DNA of 64,000 nt from Lelliottia nimipressuralis (GCF_004402045.1 NZ_SOMG01000030.1:682001-746000), one strand, 5' to 3'. Positions 38,037-46,051 are shown, counted from the first letter of the stretch. The notes: a model not told the origin generated them from the letters alone. Made by a program: numbers and translations.

Positions 38037-40061
38037 TTAACCTTTTGCGTTGTTCAGGGTGGTGACCAGGGTGCGCTTGTCCAGCAGCGGCGAGAGGATT
38101 TCTCCATCAGGCAGGCCGGGGCCATAAACCGCGTTAAACGGAATGGCGTAGCGATTTCGCTTCGCCAGAAACTCCGCAATAAGCGCGGAAGGCTGGCTCC
38201 AGTCTCCGCGCAGGGCCACCACGTCCGGCTGGCGCAGGGCGGCAATGATGTCCGGCTGATTCAGTACCCGATGCTCGTTAACTTTGCACGTCACGCACCA
38301 CTCGGCAGAGATATCCACGAATACCCGTTTCCCCTGCACCAGCGCCTGCTCGATGGCTTCCTCACTGAGCGGCTGCCACGAGATGGTCTGTGCGGTATTT
38401 TGCGCCAACGCGTCAGGCGGCGCGTTAAGCAGCCCGCGCACCTGATACCCGCCGAAAGCCGACAGCGCGATGACGACGAGCCAGAACAGCGGCGAGGACG
38501 CCTGACGCTTCATCACGAACAGCGCCAGCGCGACGGCGACCAGAATCAGCATCACGGCCTGAGCGGACGTGTCGCCCAGATGCAGGCTCAGCAGCGACGC
38601 CAGCCAGAAGCTGGAGGCCAGCATCATCAGGCCGAGAACGATTTTTAGGGTGTTCATCCAGCGCCCGGGTTTAGGCAGCAGCAACGCCGTTTTCGGCACC
38701 AGGGCGACAAACAGCCACGGCAGGCTCATGCCCACGCCGAGCATCAGGAAGATGAGCCACAGGGAGTGCAGCGGTGCGCCAAGGGCAAAGGCGACCGCGG
38801 TCCCGAGGAACGGCGCGGAGCACGGGGTGGCCAGCAGCGTGGCGAACATCCCTTCGCAGAAACTGCCGCTTATCCCCGCTCCCCCTGCCGTTGCCAGCCG
38901 TCCTGCGGCGACGGAGGGCAGCAGCATCTCAAACGTTCCAAACAGGTTCAGCGCAAACAGGAAGGTGACGGCGACCATCAGGCCGATAAACCACGGGTTC
39001 TGGAACTGAATGCCCCACCCCAGCGTCGACCCGGCCAGCTTCAGCGCGGTGACCATCGCGGCCAGCAGCATAAAGGAGGTCATAATCCCGGCGCTGGTTG
39101 CCAGAAAGCGCAGCCTGATGGTGCGGCTGTCCGAGCCCGCGTGCAGGATGCTGTTTAGCTTCATGCCCATTACCGGCAGTACGCAGGGCATCAGGTTCAG
39201 GATCAGCCCGCCCAGCAGCGCAAACAGCACCATTTTGCCGGTCCCGTCAGGCGCAGAGGGTGCTTCGGGCGTTGCCCCAACGGTGAGTGAGGTTTGCTGC
39301 GCCTGACCACCGTTGGTCAGCACAAACGACAGCGCTTTGCCCTTCAGCGAGGCCGGCTTATCGCCCCATTCATCGGTGACGGGCACCGTTACCCGAAGCC
39401 GGTTACCGTCGTGCGTAATGACCGGTTCGCCGGGCAGAATGTCGCCCTCCAGCGGGTCAAAGTAGATCCCTGGATTGTCCCATTTCCCGTCCGTCGTGCC
39501 GGTAATCACCAGTTTGTCGCCAGAGAGCCAGGCGGACAGATCTGTGGATACGCCTGACGTACCGGGAACGGCGCGCATCGCTTGCTCGAATTCGCTACGG
39601 AAACCGTCATCCGCCGGCTGGGTAAAATCGAGGTGCAGCGGGTAGTCCGTCAGCAGACAGACGTTGCTGCAGGTGGAGAGCGTGAGCGTCCCGTCGAGCG
39701 TGTCGTTCTTCACCCCGTCGAGCGTAATCGGGATTTGGACCCTATCGTGATAGCCCTGCGTGGTCATGCCGGAGATATCGAAGCGCGACGGGACCGGCCA
39801 GGACCAGCTATCCGTCACGCCTTCCGGCCAGCTGATTTTCGGCGCCACGCCGCCCTCGCCCGGCGATCGCCAGTAGGTTTTCCAGCCGGGCTTTAGCTCA
39901 ACGGTGAGCAGGCCCTGAATGCGGTTGTTTTCCCTCTCCGCCTGAAAGCGGATGCGGGCGTGATCGTTTTGGGGGGAAACCAGCCAGCCCGTGTCCGCCG
40001 CATGGACAATGCCAATGCAGGACAGCCACAGGAAGACGAATCCCCTGAAGAGGTTAACCAT
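38037..40061 (-). CDS. scsB: ScsB, DsbD-family thiol electron transporter
   Basis: 674 residues: signal peptide, large N-terminal periplasmic domain with a Cys pair (STCSNVC), eight-helix membrane domain with the two key cysteines (NLMPCVLPVMGMK and LATPCSAPFLG), and a C-terminal thioredoxin domain with CVTC (DISAEWCVTCKVNE). This is the order of DsbD/ScsB. It passes electrons from cytosolic thioredoxin to periplasmic partners, here ScsC and possibly DsbG. 48 bp downstream of the ScsA-like gene. Confidence 0.88.
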   Translation of the reverse strand: MVNLFRGFVFLWLSCIGIVHAADTGWLVSPQNDHARIRFQAERENNRIQGLLTVELKPGWKTYWRSPGEGGVAPKISWPEGVTDSWSWPVPSRFDISGMTTQGYHDRVQIPITLDGVKNDTLDGTLTLSTCSNVCLLTDYPLHLDFTQPADDGFRSEFEQAMRAVPGTSGVSTDLSAWLSGDKLVITGTTDGKWDNPGIYFDPLEGDILPGEPVITHDGNRLRVTVPVTDEWGDKPASLKGKALSFVLTNGGQAQQTSLTVGATPEAPSAPDGTGKMVLFALLGGLILNLMPCVLPVMGMKLNSILHAGSDSRTIRLRFLATSAGIMTSFMLLAAMVTALKLAGSTLGWGIQFQNPWFIGLMVAVTFLFALNLFGTFEMLLPSVAAGRLATAGGAGISGSFCEGMFATLLATPCSAPFLGTAVAFALGAPLHSLWLIFLMLGVGMSLPWLFVALVPKTALLLPKPGRWMNTLKIVLGLMMLASSFWLASLLSLHLGDTSAQAVMLILVAVALALFVMKRQASSPLFWLVVIALSAFGGYQVRGLLNAPPDALAQNTAQTISWQPLSEEAIEQALVQGKRVFVDISAEWCVTCKVNEHRVLNQPDIIAALRQPDVVALRGDWSQPSALIAEFLAKRNRYAIPFNAVYGPGLPDGEILSPLLDKRTLVTTLNNAKG

Positions 40062-40109
40062 GTTTTACTCCGTGAACAGTGAAAAATTATCGTGCGGTGA
40101 CGATGATTT

Positions 40110-40481
40110 TCATTCACGGAAAACGCAGTTTTTCAGGTGTATTCGGGGAGGCGGTGCCTGAACGGGCTGTTCTGCGGGAGCAAATGCCCGCCCTTGCGTA
40201 AACAGCTGCAGCAGCGCGAAGAAGATAATAATGGCCGGTAGCGCACCGTCGAAGAACAGCGGCTGCGCGCAAAGCAGCGAGTGTGCGCCCAGCTGACAGG
40301 GCGACGGGCCGGACTGTTCAGTGGTGCTGCTTTGAGCCGGGGCATCTGCCACCAGAGAAATCTGCGGATCCAGTCCCTGTAAAAAATGGTTGAGCATCAC
40401 CGCACGCTGCACGAGGCAAAGCGCCATCGCGAGACAGGTGACGATCAAAAGCCATTTTCCGAGGAGCTGACGGTTGCGCAT
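40110..40481 (-). CDS. ScsA-like small membrane protein (DUF2946 type)
   Basis: 123 residues from the ATG at 40481 (GGA 6 bases before); a TTG at 40499 extends the frame. N-terminal membrane segment (GKWLLIVTCLAMALCLVQRAV), a loop with two Cys (PSPCQLGAHSLLCAQ), a second hydrophobic segment (PAIIIFFALLQLFTQG) and a Pro-rich tail with one Cys. Size, layout and place just before scsB fit ScsA/DUF2946 proteins tied to copper handling. Sequence likeness alone is weak. Confidence 0.65.
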   Translation of the reverse strand: MRNRQLLGKWLLIVTCLAMALCLVQRAVMLNHFLQGLDPQISLVADAPAQSSTTEQSGPSPCQLGAHSLLCAQPLFFDGALPAIIIFFALLQLFTQGRAFAPAEQPVQAPPPRIHLKNCVFRE

Positions 40482-40568
40482 AACATTCCAGAGTAACAAG
40501 ACGCCCCGATCATAAACGATAGTGATGAATCTACAAGTGGCGGAAGTGTAAGGTTTTGTCTGTCGCCG

Positions 40569-41138
40569 CTATTCGCCCGTCAGGGCGTCATAGACGTCCC
40601 GCAGTCGCGTGCGCAGAAACAGCACAGCCTTGTGCTTGCGGGATAACAGCGCCTGTTCGCTGGCACCGGTCTCCTCTGCCAGCATTTTAATGCTGTAGCC
40701 GTGAAGTTCGGTCTTCTCAAACACCTCGCGCTGCGGCGGCGGCAGTTCAGACAGTGCCTGCCCCAGCTCTTCCCACAGCAGCGTTTTGAGGTACTCCTCT
40801 TCCGGCGTGTTCGGTACGCCGAACAGGGTTTCGGCCAGTTCGTCCTCCGGGAAACCCTCTTCGTCTTCGCCCGTAAAATAGCCGGTGAGCGACACCTCGC
40901 GCTTTTTACGCGCCCGATCGGTCATCTCGTTACGCGCCGCCCGAAACAGCCAGGCGGCGACGTTTTCGACCGGCTGTTCCACTTTCATCAGCTGATACGT
41001 CACTTCCTGCAAAATGTCGTCGGCATCATCGCGGACGGACGTCCGCCCGCGAATGAAGGCTTTCAGCCGGGTGCGGCAGGCATTGAGCGCCGACATCAGC
41101 ATAGAACCGCCCGCCTCCCCGGTTTTCATTTCGCTCAC
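40569..41138 (-). CDS. ECF-type RNA polymerase sigma factor
   Basis: 189 residues: sigma region 2 (CRTRLKAFIRGRTSVRDDADDILQEVTYQLMK, AAWLFRAARNEMTDRARKKRE) and region 4 (LSELPPPQREVFEKTELHGYSIKMLAEETGASEQALLSRKHKAVLFLRTRL). It overlaps the His-rich membrane protein gene by 4 bp (ATGA) and lies 87 bp upstream of the scs-like operon on the same strand. By layout the membrane protein is the sensor or anti-sigma, and scs genes are likely targets. This is inference. Confidence 0.88.
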   Translation of the reverse strand: MSEMKTGEAGGSMLMSALNACRTRLKAFIRGRTSVRDDADDILQEVTYQLMKVEQPVENVAAWLFRAARNEMTDRARKKREVSLTGYFTGEDEEGFPEDELAETLFGVPNTPEEEYLKTLLWEELGQALSELPPPQREVFEKTELHGYSIKMLAEETGASEQALLSRKHKAVLFLRTRLRDVYDALTGE

Positions 41139-41554
41139 TCTGCTTCCGGCGTTTTTGGCGTGGCGTCGTCGCGTTTATCGTCACGATGACCGTGCCAGCC
41201 GCAGTGCCCGCGACCGTGGCGACCAAACCCTTCGCGACGCTGCTGAATAAACGCCTCGCGCTGTTCGGGCGTCATGTTCATCCAGCGCTCGTGCATCCGG
41301 CGGTGCGCGCCAAACATTCCGGGGCGGAAACCTAACCCGCCAAACAAAATGCGGCTCAGCACCAGAATGCCCAGCGCCTGCCAGAATCCAATCGCTTTCA
41401 CGCCAAGGATGGCCGGAAGTAAGGCGTTCCACAGGGTCATTACCAGCAGGCCGAGCACGATGAAAATCACCGCGCCGATGACTAAACCCTTGCCCATACG
41501 GTGGCGACCAAATCCGCGTCCGTGACCTCTTTCGTGCATATCAAAATCTCTCAT
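41135..41554 (-). CDS. His-rich two-TM protein paired with the ECF sigma factor
   Basis: 139 residues. His/Arg-rich N-terminus (MHERGHGRGFGRHRMGKG), two membrane segments (VIGAVIFIVLGLLVMTLWNALL and FWQALGILVLSRILFGGLG), then MTPEQREAFIQQRREGFGRHGRGHCGWHGHRDD, a His/Cys cluster that could bind metal. Not a classic ZAS anti-sigma, but the 4-bp overlap with the sigma gene points to sensing or sigma control. Cu, Zn or Ni are all possible ligands. Confidence 0.62.
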   Translation of the reverse strand: MRDFDMHERGHGRGFGRHRMGKGLVIGAVIFIVLGLLVMTLWNALLPAILGVKAIGFWQALGILVLSRILFGGLGFRPGMFGAHRRMHERWMNMTPEQREAFIQQRREGFGRHGRGHCGWHGHRDDKRDDATPKTPEAE

Positions 41555-41781
41555 GGTGTTTACCTCGTTTACAGTAACTGATTATGGCTTGTGATGAGGT
41601 AGACGGATGAGGGAGGGAAATATTGCTGGGATGAATGAAAATTTTTTATGCTGTCGGATTTGGACTCATAGCTGTTAGAGCTGGCGGGCGCTATGAGTCT
41701 CCTTCAGACCATCATTTTTTTCGAAATGAAGTCGCTAGTCTTCGCTTGACAGAAAAGGAGAAAGGCGCGAGTAAATGGCAT

Positions 41782-41811
41782 AAAAAGACCGGCATTATGA
41801 GTGCTGGTCTT
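41782..41811 (-). terminator. Terminator downstream of the first gpV fragment
   Basis: AAGACCGGCA (41785-41794) and TGCTGGTCTT (41102 offset: 41802-41811) pair over 10 bp with one G-T pair. On the minus strand TTTTTA follows. It marks the left edge of the prophage-derived stretch. Confidence 0.6.
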
Positions 41812-41816
41812 GTGGC

Positions 41817-41930
41817 TTAATTCAAGCCACGACACAGCCCCTCGTCATGGTCGACGTCGGTCACGATACCGGTGCGGATAAGGTTGCGGATCGCGCGAGC
41901 GATTTCCTGCAGAGAATATAGATTATTCAT
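41817..41930 (-). pseudogene. 5' fragment of P2-like phage gene V (baseplate assembly)
   Basis: ATG at 41930 starts MNNLYSLQEIARAIRNLIRTG-IVTDVDHDEGLCRG, then LN and a stop after 37 residues. It matches the start of P2 gpV (LQELARALRNMIRTGII...DLNAGRCRV); the full protein is ~200 residues. The spike/baseplate domain is lost. The upstream bases (CCGCTGGCCTTGCCTGGCGGC) recur in the second copy at 43081-43165. Confidence 0.75.
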
Positions 41931-42010
41931 GGGGAAATTTTGCCGCCAGGCAAGGCCAGCGGCAATGCAACGATGTTTTGTGGTTGTTGTGACAACGCTC
42001 AGAGGGTGAG

Positions 42011-42223
42011 GTGTTTGATTATCAGCATCTAGACAAGCTGTTTAGCAACACATATTTACCTACGAACGCACTAGCGTCGCCGCTTCACCCAATGTTCACC
42101 TTATTTATTTTGTTGGTATTTCTCTTTGTTAAACATTATCTTTACTGCAACCTTCAAATTCTCTCGGATAAACTAAAAGACACTAAGGAACGAAAATGGC
42201 CGAACAAATTTCAAGATGGGTGA
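42011..42223 (+). CDS. Small hydrophobic open frame (uncertain)
   Basis: 70 codons from a GTG at 42011, preceded by AGAGGGTGAG. One strong membrane segment (PMFTLFILLVFLFVKHYLYC) and a short basic tail. It overlaps the next gene by 28 bp. Could be a small partner protein or chance in AT-rich DNA. Confidence 0.33.
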   Translation: MFDYQHLDKLFSNTYLPTNALASPLHPMFTLFILLVFLFVKHYLYCNLQILSDKLKDTKERKWPNKFQDG

Positions 42224-43056
42224 TTAGTTTTATTACATCTGCGGGGGTACTGACGTTGCTTGCATTCCTAACACGTTCAACGTTGGCTAAATTCTTCACT
42301 AAATCAGTAGAGCATCATTTCGAGAAAAAATTTGAAAAATTTAAGGCTGAGATACGCGACAACGAAAAGGAGCTAGAGCAAATCAGAACATTCATGAGTT
42401 CTGCACGAAGAGACCGTGATTCAGCACTTCAATCTAAACGCTTCGAGGCTGCAGAAAGTTTACTACGTGCACGTCAACTTATATCTGAATTTTCGGGTTT
42501 GGCTGAGTACTTAAAAATTCTTAAAGTTGATGAAATAATAAAAAGCAACTCCGACCCCAAAATAACAAACTTCATTAAAACATTAACTGACCCATTCAAT
42601 ATAGATGAAAAATTAAAAACCTTTAAAGAGATCGACAGAACTCTCCCAAACTTATACCTTAACGAGCGAACAATAAAAACCTTTGAGGCATACGAGTCAA
42701 TTATACTCAATGCTGTAACAATTATGAAATTACTGTCTCTTTCCGGTTTAAAAATCGACCCAAATCTATTTAATAAAGAAAAAATGAAAGGCATGATTAT
42801 TGATCTTTACCCACAATCTCAAGCGGGATTTGAGCAATATGGAGACAATCATGTTTTCCATTTGACCATGTATTTTTATACGCAAATTTTGAATGAGCTC
42901 AGAACTGAACTTCTCGGGACTGGTAACATGATGAAAGACACTGAGGCCGCTGCTAATCTTGCGAGAGATACACGCAATGCACATATGAATATTATAAACT
43001 CCCTCGAAAACAATGACATCCCCGAAAGCATAATAAACAATCTTGATTCTAAATAG
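42196..43056 (+). CDS. Membrane-anchored coiled-coil protein of unknown function, phage moron-like
   Basis: 286 residues with AAGGAACGAAA before the ATG. One N-terminal membrane helix (ITSAGVLTLLAFLTRSTLAKF), then a long charged coiled coil (VEHHFEKKFEKFKAEIRDNEKELEQIRTFMSSARRDRD) and a helical C-terminal ~180 residues. AT-rich with different codon use from its neighbours. It sits between two decayed gpV starts, on the opposite strand to gpV. That is the S-V position where P2 carries the extra gene orf30. Morons at such spots often protect the host from other phages. I do not recognise the family. Confidence 0.7.
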   Translation: MAEQISRWVISFITSAGVLTLLAFLTRSTLAKFFTKSVEHHFEKKFEKFKAEIRDNEKELEQIRTFMSSARRDRDSALQSKRFEAAESLLRARQLISEFSGLAEYLKILKVDEIIKSNSDPKITNFIKTLTDPFNIDEKLKTFKEIDRTLPNLYLNERTIKTFEAYESIILNAVTIMKLLSLSGLKIDPNLFNKEKMKGMIIDLYPQSQAGFEQYGDNHVFHLTMYFYTQILNELRTELLGTGNMMKDTEAAANLARDTRNAHMNIINSLENNDIPESIINNLDSK

Positions 43057-43608
43057 GAAGGAAAATTATATTCCCTAACGTGTGCGTGATTTCCTGCAGA
43101 AAATTTAGACTATTTCCGGGGGAAGGATGCCGCCGGGAGAAGCCAGCGGCAATTGAGGTGGAGTTTATCAGTTATGACACAGAGTCAATGAACTACTAAT
43201 AGAATTTATTAATGACTTTCATGTATTCTTTTTGAGAATCAAGATATTTACACAGTTTCTTATCATGTTATATTTTCAAGCCCGCAGAACTCTCCTTAAC
43301 AGCAATTACTGTACTTAACACCGAAGAAATTAATAGCTAATGCAACTTAATACAAAAGTCCTTTTTGCTCGACTATCCATACATGTTCAATTAATATCTC
43401 ACCGCATAATAAGAAACCTAATAGTTTACCATCACTGATTTAACTTAAAATTCATCGTTAAGTGAAGCCATCTTCGTCAAAATGAAAAATCCCCTTAAAA
43501 ATCTTCACTAAGATTTATTTATCTGATATACAGAACTAAGTACCATACATCGCCACTATGTATTGGTATAGCAAAAATATAACTGTAACTTTCAAAAAGG
43601 ATAGAATT
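43057..43608. other. AT-rich stretch upstream of the colicin gene
   Basis: About 550 bp without a gene apart from the decayed gpV repeat. From 43190 on it is very AT-rich. I scanned it for CTG-N10-CAG, the core of a LexA/SOS box, and found no exact match, which is odd for a colicin promoter. Confidence 0.5.
43081..43165 (-). repeat. Second decayed copy of the gpV start region
   Basis: The minus strand reads GAAATAGTCTAAATTTTCTG-CAGGAAATCACGCACACG, in step with the start of the fragment at 41930 (codons NNLYSLQEIAR versus NSLNFLQEITHT); the ATG is changed to GGA. The upstream GCCGCTGGC...CGGCGGCA also matches. So the leader and first ~11 codons of V occur twice, about 1.17 kb apart, in the same orientation. 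Confidence 0.65.
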
Positions 43609-44568
43609 ATGGCTTCAGGATGGGATAAAGACGGCAACTACCGAATTGAAATCAATGGTAGATGGGATCACGGAGGAACAGGTGGAAACAGTGGAAATCA
43701 CAATGAAACATTGCCTGGAGGCACTACAGACTATCCCAACACCTTGGGATTCCCTCCCGTTAATAACGGAGATTGGTTTAAGAAAGTACCCAAATGGGAT
43801 GTTATTAGTCTGGGAGAGGGTAAAACAACCAAAGGCATAAATACTAATGTATATATAACGCGCATTGAGAACTACGTTTATAAGATTTATATCGACACAA
43901 CCGGTAGAGTTCTCCAGGTTGACTATGTTAACTGGGAAAAAGATTTGGAGAATCGCGCTCCAGACTATCAACAACAAACCCCATTTAGAGCCAGAGAAGA
44001 ACAAGCCAAGAACCTTGCCGTAGACGTGAATAACGTAATAGGCAAGGCTGCTGATTTTTATAAAGAAATCACTGCTAAATTTAGTGATAGTTTGTCAAAG
44101 CAGGCTCAAAGCCTTGCAGAAACTGCGAAAGGTAAGAAGCTAAAAAATGCAGGTGATGCATTAAGAGCTTTCAATAAGTACAAAAACGAAATAGACACAA
44201 AGTTCAGTGCAGCGGACAGAGCTGCAATAAGCCAAGCTTTAGAATCGGTTAACCGTGCCGAGTTATCTAAGACATTAGCTCAATACAGCAAAGTATTTGG
44301 CATAGTCTCATATTCTGTTAATGGCTTAGGTCTATATGACTCTTACAGAAACGCTGTTAGAACAGGACAATGGGGGGGCTTTTATACTGACGTAGAAAAA
44401 TTGTTGGCTGGAATGGTCGCTTCAGAGTTAGTAGCTTTCGCCTTTGGGGTTATGGCCACAACAACGATGGGAATTTTAGGTTTCGGTTTGATAATGATAG
44501 TTATGGCAGCACTTGTTGATAAATTAGATTATGATTCATTTAACAAATCAGTGCTAGGTTTGATTTAA
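43609..44568 (+). CDS. Pore-forming colicin, N-like front end with E1-like pore domain
   Basis: 319 residues from ATG 43609 (AAAAAGG 8 bases before). Residues 1-40 are Gly/Asn-rich with KDGNYRIEING, close to the TolA-binding DGSYHITFHGD of colicin N. Residues ~41-125 form a small domain ending in KIYIDTTGRVLQVDYVNW; colicin N also has VDYVNW. Residues ~137-319 align with the colicin E1 channel (FYKEITAKFSDSLSKQAQSL, KGKKLKNAGDALRAFNKYK, KFSAADRAAI). The hydrophobic hairpin is at 263-304 and the end is FNKSVLGLI (E1: INEVLGI). Colicin N and E1 proteins are 387 and 522 residues, so this is a compact form. No long coiled-coil receptor domain. It kills by depolarising the inner membrane. Confidence 0.9.
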   Translation: MASGWDKDGNYRIEINGRWDHGGTGGNSGNHNETLPGGTTDYPNTLGFPPVNNGDWFKKVPKWDVISLGEGKTTKGINTNVYITRIENYVYKIYIDTTGRVLQVDYVNWEKDLENRAPDYQQQTPFRAREEQAKNLAVDVNNVIGKAADFYKEITAKFSDSLSKQAQSLAETAKGKKLKNAGDALRAFNKYKNEIDTKFSAADRAAISQALESVNRAELSKTLAQYSKVFGIVSYSVNGLGLYDSYRNAVRTGQWGGFYTDVEKLLAGMVASELVAFAFGVMATTTMGILGFGLIMIVMAALVDKLDYDSFNKSVLGLI

Positions 44569-44574
44569 GCCCTA

Positions 44575-44613
44575 CCCCCAGATATAGACACATTGTTTTA
44601 TCTGGGGGACTTT
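44575..44613. terminator. Terminator between colicin and immunity genes
   Basis: CCCCCAGATA (44575-44584) and TATCTGGGGG (44599-44608) form a perfect 10-bp stem with a 14-base loop, followed by ACTTT. It serves the colicin gene and lies before the convergent immunity stop. Confidence 0.85.
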
Positions 44614-44621
44614 AGTAAGTT

Positions 44622-44891
44622 CTATTTCTTTATAAAATAAAGAATCGATATTGGAAATGCGAGAACGAGGCAAATAAAACCCACAGAACGATTCCAGTGA
44701 GGAAGCGAAACAAATTTTTTATTTAACGATTCAATGAATAAACGAGCAAATGGATAAGTTATTATGTTTACTATAACAAAAAGCAAAAACCATTTATCAT
44801 AAAAGATAGAGCTTCCATTTTGCGAAAAAGACAAAAAATAAATCAAAGAATAAAAAGCAACTGGGTACACTAGCCGTCTTAAATATCTCAT
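44622..44891 (-). CDS. Colicin E1-type immunity membrane protein
   Basis: 89 residues, three membrane segments (VAFYSLIYFLSF, WFLLFVIVNIITYPFARLF, VGFICLVLAFPISILYFIKK). It resembles the E1 immunity protein (ISTILCPYSKY and LCLVLAIPFG versus VNIITYPFARL and ICLVLAFPIS) but is ~24 residues shorter. It is encoded on the strand opposite the colicin, as for all pore-forming colicins. It sits in the inner membrane and blocks the channel hairpin before it opens. Confidence 0.85.
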   Translation of the reverse strand: MRYLRRLVYPVAFYSLIYFLSFSQNGSSIFYDKWFLLFVIVNIITYPFARLFIESLNKKFVSLPHWNRSVGFICLVLAFPISILYFIKK

Positions 44892-45279
44892 TCGCCCCTC
44901 GCATTTGATATGGAGTTTTTATATATGATATCACACTTTGTTAAATACATGCTACATTAAATCACTAGCATTTTTCGTTTGCTTCAACTATCTAATTTAA
45001 GATAAAGCATCTCACCGAGCTCATTGTTCCACATCAGAGACACTGAAAAAAAAATTTAAGCACCAGTGACGTTCGCTAGCATCAGTGGACTGACGGGTTA
45101 CAGCTTAATAGCTAGCTACCCAATCTGGCGACATCATACTCATCAAGCGTCAATAAGACGTGTACTATCCCTTTTTTATCGACAAGGAATATAATACCCA
45201 CTGATTTATCCCCTTTTGGGTCACCTAAATCCATCCACACCAGTAATTATCTGTTTGAATCAAAAACCTTTCATAAAGC
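44892..45279. other. AT-rich spacer with gene debris
   Basis: About 390 bp. It holds the immunity promoter region near 44900-44950 and a short protein-like fragment at 45112-45234. No colicin lysis gene was found here; lipoprotein-type LxxC starts were looked for on both strands. Confidence 0.45.
45112..45234 (-). pseudogene. Short protein-like remnant
   Basis: ATG at 45234 opens a 40-codon frame (MDLGDPKGDKSVGIIFLVDK, then KGIVHVLLTLDEYDVARLGS) ending in TAG. Composition is protein-like and the start is probably internal to a lost gene. Not recognised. Confidence 0.3.
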
Positions 45280-45866
45280 TCACTCCATTTGAGTTGAATT
45301 TCCAGGCCACTCATCAGCAATCGCGTATTTGAATTTTTTATCGCCATAAACCACCGTCGCCCCACGCGCCAGCGCGTCGAGTTCCCACCGTTCCGGGGTA
45401 ATCCCCTCCTGAGCCAAATCGAAACGAATTTTTGCAACGTGATCCCTTTCGAGTTTTGTCATCCTGGCTGATGGTGCTTGCTCGCTCGCTTTGAGCGGCG
45501 CATTGCTTCTTTGCTGGCGATTTTTTCGCGGCGCGCCAGCTTTTAACGCGTTGTTAAGTACCTTTACCACGTCTGGCTCATCCCAGACGATAACCCCGCA
45601 CTCAATCAGATTTAACACCGCTGCGGCTTGCTCAGACGGTGTGGGGGTCATAACTGGATAGCCAGCGCCGGTGAGCTTTCCACAGTTATTGACAGGACTC
45701 CGAGGCGTGAAGGTCAAAGGCTCAACAGCCAAAACCTTTGCAACAATGCGCCATTCAGCTATATGGGTTACATGGACACGGTGAGCCCCGAGGTGATGGT
45801 CATAAATACCGACCACCCTCTCGATATCTTACGGGCGACCATCAAGGCCTGAGCATTACGCGGCAT
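45280..45866 (-). pseudogene. Phage-like gene with a frameshift
   Basis: The frame from 45816 reads VVGIYDHHLGAHRVHVTHIA-EWRIVAKVLAVEPLTFTPRSPVNNCGKLTGAGYP and runs to a stop at 45280, ending TKLERDHVAKIRFDLAQEG-ITPERWELDALARGA. From ATG 45866 another frame reads MPRNAQALMVARKI and would join at 'ERVVGIYDHH' if two bases (AT in AAGATATCGAG, near 45830) were removed. So a ~195-residue gene has a 2-bp insertion. I recall similar open frames from enterobacterial prophages but cannot name the family. Confidence 0.5.
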
Positions 45867-46018
45867 GTTTGCATCACCCTGCGCGATGATGTATCACTCA
45901 AAATCACTCTCATCTGCAGCACCTCGCGCAGCCTCTAGCCGCTTTATATGGCTTTTGACTGCTAGTAGTAAAACGTGAAGCCTTGTCTGGCACGGCTTTC
46001 CCGTTACGCCAGACATTA

Positions 46019-46042
46019 AAAAGGCCCCCATAAGGAGCCTCC
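46019..46042 (-). terminator. Terminator after chemoreceptor gene
   Basis: On the minus strand AGGCTCC-TTAT-GGGGGCCT with G-U pairs, then TTTTT. It lies 10 bp after the chemoreceptor stop. Confidence 0.7.
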
Positions 46043-46051
46043 CTCACTAAA

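Noticed and set aside
41635..41820. 61-codon + strand frame ending at the gpV fragment
   Set aside because: Contains the terminator hairpin at 41785-41811 inside its 3' end and overlaps gpV debris; no likeness to a protein.
43520..43535. CTGATATACAG as a LexA box
   Set aside because: Half sites are only 5 bp apart; LexA needs CTG-N10-CAG.
43558..43608. Longer start for the colicin (ATG 43558)
   Set aside because: No ribosome site at 43558, whereas AAAAAGG stands at the right distance from 43609, and the extra 17 residues look non-coding.
45225..45437. 70-codon minus frame beside the phage-like gene
   Set aside because: Runs through the 3' part of the 45280-45866 gene in another frame; its composition (Arg/Trp-rich) is that of a shadow.
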